Part shown: one piece after another, positions 5,815-12,085 of the stretch
How positions within the stretch are numbered: the first letter of the stretch is position 1
Layout of the letters: the number at the start of each line of letters is the position of its first letter
DNA from: an uncultured Prevotella sp.
Lineage (GTDB): Bacteria > Bacteroidota > Bacteroidia > Bacteroidales > Bacteroidaceae
Length of the DNA stretch: 12,085 bases
NCBI GenBank assembly: GCA_934202525.1
Contig: CAKPYB010000065.1
Span: 1 to 12,085, forward strand
Reading direction: 5' to 3'
Notes under the pieces: generated by a model
What the model was told of the DNA's origin: nothing
Database searches by the model: none
The model's input: the letters and a program-made list of their open reading frames with translations, nothing else
Translations under genes and position numbers: made by a program

Positions 5815-6579
5815 ATGAAACATGAATTATCTGACATAGATCCTCAGAAGATGGATTCTCAGAAATGGGATTTGCTCCTCGATCTCTTGGAGCATCCCGA
5901 AAAGTATTCCGAAACCCAGAAGGATGAACTCCTGGGCGACGAGGAAGTGAATGAACTCTATCAGCAGCTGGTAGAGACCCGGCAGTCTCTGGATTTTGGT
6001 AAATCGAAGGAAGAGATGAAGATGCCTTCGATTGATGCAGAATGGGAGAAGCTGAAAGACGAGATGAAGCTGAAAGATGAGATGAAGCAGAAAGAAGTAA
6101 TGAAGCAGAATGCAGAAACCCAGCATACCGCCAAGCTGCTTCCTCTCTGGAGTCCGATGAGAAAGGTGGCTGCCGTTGCAGCCGTCCTTGTCGTCTCCGG
6201 CATCACCTTTGCAGCCATTCATCTGGTAACCCGTTCTCATCAGGCATCAGATTTCGACAATACCGAACTCGTGGCATCCCAAAAGGATTCTATCCAGCAG
6301 GTTTCTGCTCCTCAGAAATCCAACATAGAAGAAAAGACAGATTCTGCAAGTCTTGCCCAGCTCCCATTGGTTTACGAAAACGCTGAGCTTCAGAATATCC
6401 TGACTCCTATTGCCGGGCATTTCCATCTCCAGGTAACTTATCAGAACGAGTCGGCTCGCCACATCCGTCTCTTCCTGCAACTGGAGAAGAACATGAGTCT
6501 GGATGATATCATCGAACTGATGAATCATTTCGAGAAAGTGAATATTCGTCATGAAGGTCAAACTTTAATCGTGGAATAA
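5815..6579 (+). CDS. Short membrane anti-sigma factor with DUF4974-like domain (module 2)
   Basis: A 254-residue paralogue of the protein at 962. Its cytoplasmic N-terminus carries the shared EHPEKYSETQKDELLGDEEV motif (about 27-46), the likely sigma-binding region. It then has a charged repeat LKDEMKLKDEMKQKEVMK (80-97), absent from the paralogue. A membrane helix spans about 117-138 (KVAAVAAVLVVSGITFAAIH). After a Ser/Gln/Lys-rich linker (about 140-180), the periplasmic C-terminus (about 185-254; LVYENAELQNILTPIAG, HIRLFL, GQTLIVE) resembles DUF4974. As in module 1 there is no space for a central FecR domain. A purine-rich AAAGGA seven bases upstream supports ATG 5815. It probably restrains the sigma factor at 5257 and is relieved by the receptor that starts one base after its stop codon. 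Confidence 0.86.
   Translation: MKHELSDIDPQKMDSQKWDLLLDLLEHPEKYSETQKDELLGDEEVNELYQQLVETRQSLDFGKSKEEMKMPSIDAEWEKLKDEMKLKDEMKQKEVMKQNAETQHTAKLLPLWSPMRKVAAVAAVLVVSGITFAAIHLVTRSHQASDFDNTELVASQKDSIQQVSAPQKSNIEEKTDSASLAQLPLVYENAELQNILTPIAGHFHLQVTYQNESARHIRLFLQLEKNMSLDDIIELMNHFEKVNIRHEGQTLIVE
6052..6105 (+). repeat. Three 18-bp in-frame tandem repeats in anti-sigma 2
   Basis: Units CTGAAAGACGAGATGAAG (6052-6069), CTGAAAGATGAGATGAAG (6070-6087) and the diverged CAGAAAGAAGTAATGAAG (6088-6105) encode LKDEMK, LKDEMK and QKEVMK. They lengthen the charged, probably helical segment between the N-terminal sigma-binding region and the membrane helix. Confidence 0.85.
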
Positions 6580-6580
6580 G

Positions 6581-9151
6581 ATGAAAAGATTAAGATATAT
6601 CATGCTGCTGGCAGGTCTGATGAGCCTTTCTCTTCAGACCATCTATGCCCAACGCATCACCCGCAGCTTCCGCAACACTTCTATGTCAGAAGCACTCACC
6701 ATCCTTGCCAAGAGCACCAAGGATTATCGTATCAACTTTATGTATGATGAACTGGAGGATTTCACGGTTACCACAAGTATCGTGAAGCGAACTGCTCCGG
6801 ATGCCATCCGCCAGATCATGGGCTTCTATCCGATGAAGATGACGATAGATGGCGAAAACATCTTTGTGGAGTGTACGCAGAAGACTCCCACCAAGATGAT
6901 AGGTCGCATTGTAGATGCGCATCATCGCCCTATAGATTTCGCCAATGTAGCCCTGCTGAATGTTCGTGACTCTTCATTGATTAATGGCGGCGTGACGAAT
7001 GAGAACGGCCAGTTCGTGATTCCCTGCGGAGCCAGAAAGGCGATAGTAAGAGTAAGTTGCGTGGGCTATCATACCGCTGTTGATACTTATAATACAGGTA
7101 AGATTGGTTCAATTACCCTGAAGGAGGCTACGTTGAACCTGCAGAAGGTGATAGTAAAGGCGGTTCGCCCCAAGACAAAACTGACTCGCGAGGGATTCCA
7201 AACCCAGGTGCAGGGTACAATACTGAGTGATGCAGGTATGGTTGCCGACTTGTTGAAGCAGGTTCCAAGAGTGCGTGTAGATAAGGATGGAAACTGTTCG
7301 GTGTTTGGAAAAGGCACACCGGAGATTTATGTCAATGGCAGAAAGCTGACCGATAAAAATGAATTGCAAACCATATCTTCCAAGGATGTGAAGAACGTGA
7401 CGGTTATCACGACTCCTGGTGCTCAGTATGATGCCCAGGTCAATTCGGTGATTCGTATAACTACGGTCAAGAAGCAAGGTTATGGATGGAGTGGTAATTT
7501 CCAGGCAAAATATGGTTTTGCCATGAAGAATGCCTGGCAAGAGCAGGCTAATCTCAATTACCGTGTGGGTGGACTGGATGTATTCGGTGGATTGATGTGG
7601 TCAGATTCGTATTTTTATGATAAGTTGGGATTGGATGAATATATCAATGGCAATCAGCATCAGATATATCAAAAATCTGCAGGGCGCATAGATGCTAGAA
7701 ATTATGGACCTGATGCCAATCTGGGTTTCAATTATGAATTCAATGAAAATCATACCATCGGTCTGAAGTATAAGTTTGGTTCTGGCAAAACTAAGTATTT
7801 TACTGTTAGGCAGAACTATTCCATCTTTCAGGATGGAGTTCATCAGGGAGATGTAAATTATCTCAACGATGAGTCAGATTCCAAGCAGACTCCTTTTCAT
7901 CAGGCTGACTTTTATTATGATGGTAAGATAGGCAAGTGGAGTATAGACCTGAATGCATCTGCTATGTGGCGGACGAAAGACCAGATACAGAAAGCCACCG
8001 AAACCAGTTCTGAGTTGGGCGACCAGATTGTATGTTCAGATAGCCATACCAAAGGAAAGTTGCTTGCCGGTAAAATGGTTGTTTCTTATCCTTTGACCGA
8101 CCAGTTGAACATAGACTTTGGTTCGGAATACACAAATTCTGATAGTCATACCAACAACCAGAACGAGGGTGGTGTGGCTGCATCCAATGATTCCAGAATC
8201 AAGGAACAGAACATAGCCGCTTTTGCTGAGGCTGCATGGTCGTTGGGAGATTATTCTCTGAATGCCGGTGTGAGATATGAGCATGTAAAATCAGACTATT
8301 ATGCCGAAGGAGTGCTCAATCCGGATATGAGCAGAAAGTATGATAATGTATTTCCTAATGTATCCTTGGGATATGACAAGGGCAAGTGGCATTCTTCGTT
8401 GAGTTTCACGGCGAAGACCTATCGACCAAGTTACTTCCGTCTTTCCGGTTATACCCGATATACGAGTCGTCATTCCTATGAAAGCGGTAATCCTAACTTG
8501 CGACCAACGGATGCCTATCATCTGGAATGGGATGCGCAATATTCCTGGCTGAGTTTCTCTGCTGAATATATCTACAACAAGAATGCCTCGGTATATATGA
8601 TGAAGTCATTCCAGGGCAATAAGGATATAGCCCTGTCATATTACGAGAATGTAGATAAGATTCAGAACCTGAAGTTCTATCTTGAGGCTACTCCGGTGAT
8701 AGGCTTATGGCATCTTGACTATACGGTAGGTCTGGTCAATCAGTTCTTTGATGCCAGCAAATACGTCAGCGACTATAATGCCAACCGTCCTTCTCTCTAT
8801 CTGGATTTGGAGAATACCTGGGTATTGCCACATCATTGGAAGGCTCGATTGGAATACTCTTACCAGTCGCGTAATTATAGCGAATTGGGTGTCAACTATG
8901 CATGGAATTCCCTGGATGCGTCTATTTCCAAGTCGTTCCTGAACAACCGACTGGTTGTGAGACTGGAAGCAGAGGATTTGCTTCATGGTCAGAATCAGAG
9001 TTGGAAATATAATAATTCGTATGCGCACTTCACCAGAACCGGTATAGATAATACCCGCATGTTCTTGGTCAATGTAACTTATAACTTCAATGCCACCAAG
9101 AGCAAGTATAAGGGTACAGGTGCTGGTAATGCGGAAAAGAGCAGATTATAG
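6581..9151 (+). CDS. STN-containing TonB-dependent-receptor-like outer membrane protein (module 2)
   Basis: An 856-residue paralogue of the receptor at 1687 with the same order of parts. The signal peptide is cut at about A23 (MLLAGLMSLSLQTIYA, then Q24). STN covers about 26-99, the carboxypeptidase-regulatory-like domain about 104-181, the possible TonB-contact segment LQKVIVKA about 187-194, the plug about 207-296 (YVNGRKL, TPGAQYDA), and the barrel about 300-856, ending in KYKGTGAGNAEKSRL. The start at 6581 lies one base after the anti-sigma stop, so translation is probably coupled; ATG 6602 would cut into the signal peptide. STN marks it as a likely signal transducer to the preceding anti-sigma. 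Around positions 2059-2202 of the first copy the two genes are about 96% identical, while flanking DNA is far less alike. No SusD gene is adjacent and the ligand is unknown. Confidence 0.9.
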   Translation: MKRLRYIMLLAGLMSLSLQTIYAQRITRSFRNTSMSEALTILAKSTKDYRINFMYDELEDFTVTTSIVKRTAPDAIRQIMGFYPMKMTIDGENIFVECTQKTPTKMIGRIVDAHHRPIDFANVALLNVRDSSLINGGVTNENGQFVIPCGARKAIVRVSCVGYHTAVDTYNTGKIGSITLKEATLNLQKVIVKAVRPKTKLTREGFQTQVQGTILSDAGMVADLLKQVPRVRVDKDGNCSVFGKGTPEIYVNGRKLTDKNELQTISSKDVKNVTVITTPGAQYDAQVNSVIRITTVKKQGYGWSGNFQAKYGFAMKNAWQEQANLNYRVGGLDVFGGLMWSDSYFYDKLGLDEYINGNQHQIYQKSAGRIDARNYGPDANLGFNYEFNENHTIGLKYKFGSGKTKYFTVRQNYSIFQDGVHQGDVNYLNDESDSKQTPFHQADFYYDGKIGKWSIDLNASAMWRTKDQIQKATETSSELGDQIVCSDSHTKGKLLAGKMVVSYPLTDQLNIDFGSEYTNSDSHTNNQNEGGVAASNDSRIKEQNIAAFAEAAWSLGDYSLNAGVRYEHVKSDYYAEGVLNPDMSRKYDNVFPNVSLGYDKGKWHSSLSFTAKTYRPSYFRLSGYTRYTSRHSYESGNPNLRPTDAYHLEWDAQYSWLSFSAEYIYNKNASVYMMKSFQGNKDIALSYYENVDKIQNLKFYLEATPVIGLWHLDYTVGLVNQFFDASKYVSDYNANRPSLYLDLENTWVLPHHWKARLEYSYQSRNYSELGVNYAWNSLDASISKSFLNNRLVVRLEAEDLLHGQNQSWKYNNSYAHFTRTGIDNTRMFLVNVTYNFNATKSKYKGTGAGNAEKSRL

Positions 9152-9162
9152 CTAATTTTTAA

Positions 9163-9287
9163 AACACGGACAAATTGAATTTGTCCGGACAAATTGTCCG
9201 GTTGGTTCTAAGTAATTGATATTTAGAAAATTATAAACCGCCGGACAAAAGAGCCGGACAATTTCAATTTGTCCGTGTTGTTTTTTT
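9163..9287 (+). terminator. Large composite palindrome, probable terminator of module 2
   Basis: Arms of 39 nt (9163-9201 and 9241-9279) are reverse complementary apart from about six mismatches; the loop is 39 nt, and a T-rich tract (9278-9287) follows. It starts about a dozen bases after the receptor stop, so termination is the simplest role. The left arm itself contains two smaller perfect inverted repeats: 9167-9187 (CGGACAAATT either side of a central G) and 9185-9201 (CCGGACAA, A, TTGTCCGG). CCGGACAA recurs at 9241-9248 and 9254-9261. This nested structure exceeds a normal terminator and may be an interspersed palindromic element. Confidence 0.7.
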
Positions 9288-9350
9288 CAGGGGCTTTGGA
9301 GTCAAAATCATGCTTTTTTCAGCTTTGCTCCCTATAGCTTTTCTCCTCGT

Positions 9351-9409
9351 AACTCTATGACTTTTGGATGTTAACTCTATGACTTTTGGATGCCAACTCT
9401 ATGAGTTAG
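9351..9409. repeat. 22-bp-period tandem repeat, 2.7 copies
   Basis: AACTCTATGACTTTTGGATG occurs at 9351-9370 and exactly again at 9373-9392, each followed by a 2-nt spacer. A third partial copy (9395-9409) begins AACTCTATGA and then diverges to form the small inverted repeat AACTC-TAT-GAGTT, followed by a run of seven T. It is iteron-like in appearance, but no replication gene is nearby. Confidence 0.8.
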
Positions 9410-9546
9410 TTTTTTTAAGAGATGATGTATAATAAAAACGGGAATGCATTCAGGCTAGGAGGGATGATGAACTGGATGGAATTGGTAATTTGATGCAGTT
9501 ATACAAATTTAACGGAAGAGATGTAATGGCTTTGGATAATAATGTG

Positions 9547-9554
9547 TACTTTTG
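9547..9554 (+). promoter_or_regulatory. Promoter -7 box for receptor 3
   Basis: TACTTTTG matches the Bacteroidota -7 consensus and sits inside TGTGTACTTTTG, the same 12-mer as in the module 1 promoter. No good TTTG lies 19-23 bp upstream, so the -33 element is weak or absent and an activator or other sigma factor may be needed. The leader would be about 30 nt. Confidence 0.55.
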
Positions 9555-9590
9555 TACTAGAAAATGATGAAATAAAAACTTATTGTAAGA

Positions 9591-11636
9591 ATGAAGACGG
9601 TTTTTTGCTCTTTGGGACTGCTGATGGCTGCTGTACCTGTGTTCGCTCAGAACACAGGGAAGGACTCTGTTGTCTCTTCTAAAGTATTAGGCGATGTGGT
9701 GGTATCAGCCTCCAATATCAGTCGTGTGGGCGATCATCTCGTCATCTATCCCAACAGCCAGCAACGAAAACATGCGGTCAATGGATTCGGGGTGTTGGAA
9801 AACCTGAATATCCCAGGACTCATCATCGATGAAAAATCGAATCAGGTGGATGTGATGGGACTGCAAGCCACCTTGTATCTGAATGGGCAGGAATGCGACA
9901 TCCGGGAAATACAGATGCTCCGTCCTCGTGACATCGAGAAGATAGAATATCATGATGCTCCATCGGGAAAATACGCCAAGGATAAGCTTGTCGTCAACTT
10001 CATCACCAAACAATACCGATATGGAGGATATGTGCAGGCTGACGGACTGCAGACAATAGGATATGACCATGGCGACTATAACGTTGCCACTAATTATGTA
10101 AAAGGTAACAATTCCTATACTGTATTTGCTGGTGCAAACTATAGTCATGTGGATGGTACAGAGACCTGGAACAATGAGAACTATCAGTTTCCACAATCCC
10201 TATTTGATAGGGAGAGCTATAGTAGGAATTCTTACCGGAATCATCAGGAATATATGCAGTTCCGCTATCAGAACCAGAAGGGAAAGAGATATTGGGTGGG
10301 CAAGTTTACGCTCGTCAATCTCTCTACTCCAAGAAATGCATCTTCAGGTTTTGCGAGGGAAAGTATAGAGACGGATGTATTCTCAAATATCCGGAAGAAG
10401 AGTCTGTCTCCTAAGATTGACCTGAACGCCAACTTACCATTAAGCAAGAATCAGACGCTTACTTTGGGAGTACATGGCAAGTATTCTGCCAACTCCTATC
10501 ACCGCCTTTACCAGGAACAGCCTTTCGAGGCAATGACCGATGAAGACGAGAAAGTGCTGTCGTTCCAGCTGTCTGCCATCTATAATTATTTCTCACAAAA
10601 GCATTCCTTATCCGTGGAACTGTTTCATTACCACGATGTCTGGAATGCCGATTATTCCGGCAATTGCGAACTTTGGCAGCATCTGTGGAAAGGGGAGTCG
10701 TTGGCTTTCTTCTCCTATAATTTCCAGGCTAGCAGGCACCTGAGCCTGAAAAGTCGCATCGGATTGGATTGGCTTCAATATCATCTGCATGGAGACAACA
10801 GTTTTAGCCAGCTGTCTCCTCGCATCAATACGAATGTGCAATACCAGCTGAATAAGGGTATGCTCTTGTGGTCATTCAACTTCATGAACTCCAATCATGG
10901 TATGGATGTCATCAACCGGGCTATGATTCAGGTCAATTCCCACATGATGGAAAAGGGAATGCCCGAACTGAAGAAATCGCATAACATCAACACCTATTTG
11001 TATTATATGGGGCGTTTCAACAGGTTGAGTGTTTCTGCCATCGGACAATTCCGTTACAATCATCATCCTGTAACTGATGATTATTATCTGGATGAGGCAA
11101 ATGGGAAAATCGTGAAGACTTACTCGAACGGTGGAAATGTTCAATATTATTCTGCTATCCTCGCCTTGCAGTACAAACTGTGTAAGTTTGCCAATCTGTC
11201 GGGAGATATCAGATATAACCATGCGGAGGTGAAGACTACCTGGTCGAAGCATAACAATAATTTGACGGGTAATCTTGGGTTGAATATGTTCGTGGGAGAT
11301 TTCGCCTTGAAGCCTTACCTGCATTTTGGTAAAAAGTCTTTGGATGAAGCAGCTTTGGTGATAAGCAAGACTCCTATCGACTATGGAATGTCGGGTTCTT
11401 ACAGCAGGGGCAACCTCTATATAGAACTTCAGGCAGTATCGCCTTTCAAGAAGCAGGAGAAGCGATATTGGCTGGATTTGCCTATCTACAGTTACAGTAA
11501 GAGCATCAAAGACCAGACGGCTTCGCAATATGCCAGCATCAAGGTTGCTTACTCCTTCGACTTTGGCAGGAAGACCCAAAAAGTAGAGAAGGATGTTAAT
11601 AAGAATATAAATAGCTCTTTGTTAAGAGTGGAGTAG
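9591..11636 (+). CDS. STN-less TonB-dependent-receptor-like barrel (receptor 3)
   Basis: A 681-residue outer membrane protein. The signal peptide is MKTVFCSLGLLMAAVPVFA, cut before Q20. A short segment (KVLGDVVVSAS) that may correspond to the TonB-contact region leads straight into a plug-like domain (about 45-125; LYLNGQECDIREIQMLRPRD, DAPSGKYA). The rest has the alternating Tyr/Trp/Asn-rich pattern of a beta-barrel. It lacks both the STN and the carboxypeptidase-regulatory domain of the two long receptors, and its C-terminus does not carry the KYKGTGAGNAEKSRL tail. Without STN it should not signal to an anti-sigma; uptake or another surface role is more likely. It begins a new transcription unit and is probably co-transcribed with the receptor 30 bp downstream. 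The ligand is unknown, and it is clearly more divergent than the other three receptors. Confidence 0.82.
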   Translation: MKTVFCSLGLLMAAVPVFAQNTGKDSVVSSKVLGDVVVSASNISRVGDHLVIYPNSQQRKHAVNGFGVLENLNIPGLIIDEKSNQVDVMGLQATLYLNGQECDIREIQMLRPRDIEKIEYHDAPSGKYAKDKLVVNFITKQYRYGGYVQADGLQTIGYDHGDYNVATNYVKGNNSYTVFAGANYSHVDGTETWNNENYQFPQSLFDRESYSRNSYRNHQEYMQFRYQNQKGKRYWVGKFTLVNLSTPRNASSGFARESIETDVFSNIRKKSLSPKIDLNANLPLSKNQTLTLGVHGKYSANSYHRLYQEQPFEAMTDEDEKVLSFQLSAIYNYFSQKHSLSVELFHYHDVWNADYSGNCELWQHLWKGESLAFFSYNFQASRHLSLKSRIGLDWLQYHLHGDNSFSQLSPRINTNVQYQLNKGMLLWSFNFMNSNHGMDVINRAMIQVNSHMMEKGMPELKKSHNINTYLYYMGRFNRLSVSAIGQFRYNHHPVTDDYYLDEANGKIVKTYSNGGNVQYYSAILALQYKLCKFANLSGDIRYNHAEVKTTWSKHNNNLTGNLGLNMFVGDFALKPYLHFGKKSLDEAALVISKTPIDYGMSGSYSRGNLYIELQAVSPFKKQEKRYWLDLPIYSYSKSIKDQTASQYASIKVAYSFDFGRKTQKVEKDVNKNINSSLLRVE

Positions 11637-11666
11637 AGTTTTATAAAACAAAAGATATAGGAACGG

Positions 11667-12085
11667 ATGAAAATGTTAGATTTTAAGGTAAAAAGATTTG
11701 TTGGTATTATATTTCATTTGATTTTAGCTCAAATCTGTTTGGCACAGACTGGTATCGCTAACCAAAATTTTGGAAAGGATACTCTGCAATTAAGGGAGGT
11801 TGTTGTTAGAGCAACCCGCCCTTTGGCTAAGTTGAACAGCGAAGGCTTTGTGACAGAAGTCAAAGGTACCGTTTTGGAAAAACTAGGTTTTGCAAAAGAC
11901 GTTATGGGTATGTTGCCTGGTGTACTGAATAATAATGGTTCCATTGAAGTTTTTGGTAAGGGAAAACCGGTCTTCTATATCAATGGACATATTGTCCGCA
12001 ATAATATCGAAGTTGAGCAATTGAAGGCTAACCAAATAGATAAGATAACAGTTATAACGAATCCAAGTTCACGTTATGCATCAAC
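11667..12085 (+). CDS. STN-less TonB-dependent-receptor-like protein, 5' part (receptor 4)
   Basis: The first 139 residues of a gene that continues past the right window edge. The signal peptide is cut at about A26 (IIFHLILAQICLA, then Q27). A possible TonB-contact segment LQLREVVVRA (about 40-49) follows directly, then the beginning of a plug (GTVLEKLGFAKDVMGMLPGV, VFGKGKP, FYINGHI, NPSSRYAS). The plug is much closer in sequence to receptors 1 and 2 than to receptor 3, yet STN and the carboxypeptidase-regulatory domain are missing. ATG 11667 has a weak upstream TAGGA; ATG 11673 is an alternative. It lies 30 bp after receptor 3, suggesting one operon. Codon use is A/T rich. Confidence 0.85.
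   Translation, partial: MKMLDFKVKRFVGIIFHLILAQICLAQTGIANQNFGKDTLQLREVVVRATRPLAKLNSEGFVTEVKGTVLEKLGFAKDVMGMLPGVLNNNGSIEVFGKGKPVFYINGHIVRNNIEVEQLKANQIDKITVITNPSSRYAS

Larger units (their letters stand above)
9152..9590. other. Repeat-rich intergenic region between receptor 2 and receptor 3
   Basis: 439 bp without a convincing gene. In order it holds a large imperfect palindrome with a T tract (9163-9287), a spacer, a 22-bp-period tandem repeat (9351-9409) followed by a T run, and a promoter -7 box at 9547-9554. A 23-codon reading frame at 9422-9493 is too short and featureless to call. No tRNA or recognisable ncRNA is seen. Confidence 0.7.

Noticed and set aside
9351..9392. Tandem repeats as overlapping promoters, since each contains GACTTTTG
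   Set aside because: GACTTTTG lacks the TA of the -7 consensus, and the TTTG in the preceding unit is only 14 bp away, too close for a -33 element.
9351..9409. Short CRISPR-like array
   Set aside because: The spacers are only 2 nt and there are fewer than three full repeats; it is a simple tandem repeat.
9422..9493. 23-codon frame in the spacer with an AGGAGGG inside it
   Set aside because: The Shine-Dalgarno-like sequence is within the frame rather than before its start, the peptide has no signal or known motif, and no promoter precedes it. A decayed gene start remains possible but cannot be supported.
10872..11579. Minus-strand reading frame of about 235 codons within receptor 3
   Set aside because: It is wholly antisense to a clear beta-barrel gene and has no family features; it is a shadow frame.

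Overview
The window looks like chromosomal DNA of a gut-type Bacteroidota, most likely Prevotella/Segatella. The basis is four Bacteroidota-type promoters (-7 box TAnnTTTG, most with a TTTG/TTGG -33 element), Bacteroidota-style sigma-70 (ECF) factors, membrane anti-sigma factors ending in a DUF4974-like domain, and TonB-dependent-receptor-like outer membrane proteins with STN, carboxypeptidase-regulatory, plug and barrel regions. The genus is an inference; the phylum is well supported.

Layout. Positions 1-182 (minus) are the start of a radical SAM enzyme, read away from the rest through its own promoter. Positions 486-4275 (plus) are cell-surface-signalling module 1: ECF sigma factor, short anti-sigma factor, STN-containing receptor, closed by a hairpin terminator. 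Positions 4383-5037 (minus) are a hepT-mntA type VII toxin-antitoxin pair, convergent with module 1 and divergent from module 2. Positions 5257-9151 (plus) are module 2, a paralogous copy with the same gene order. A 439-bp intergenic region (9152-9590) follows, holding a large composite palindrome and a 22-bp-period tandem repeat. From 9591 come two further receptor-like barrels that lack STN and carboxypeptidase-regulatory domains; the second runs off the window end. No SusD-like lipoprotein gene lies beside any receptor.

How the genes probably work together. By analogy with FecA/FecR/FecI-type signalling, the periplasmic STN domain of each long receptor would report occupancy to the DUF4974 domain of its inner-membrane anti-sigma, which frees the ECF sigma factor. 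The anti-sigma factors here are about 240 residues and seem to lack the central FecR domain, so signal would pass from DUF4974 through a short linker to the membrane helix. The two STN-less receptors are plausible regulon members or independent uptake genes. Ligands cannot be read from the sequence.

Most notable: the twin minimal signalling modules; a 16-bp perfect inverted repeat that could pair the sigma-2 leader with the ribosome-binding region of anti-sigma 2; a patch of near-identity between the two receptor genes suggesting gene conversion; and the repeats in the 9152-9590 spacer.
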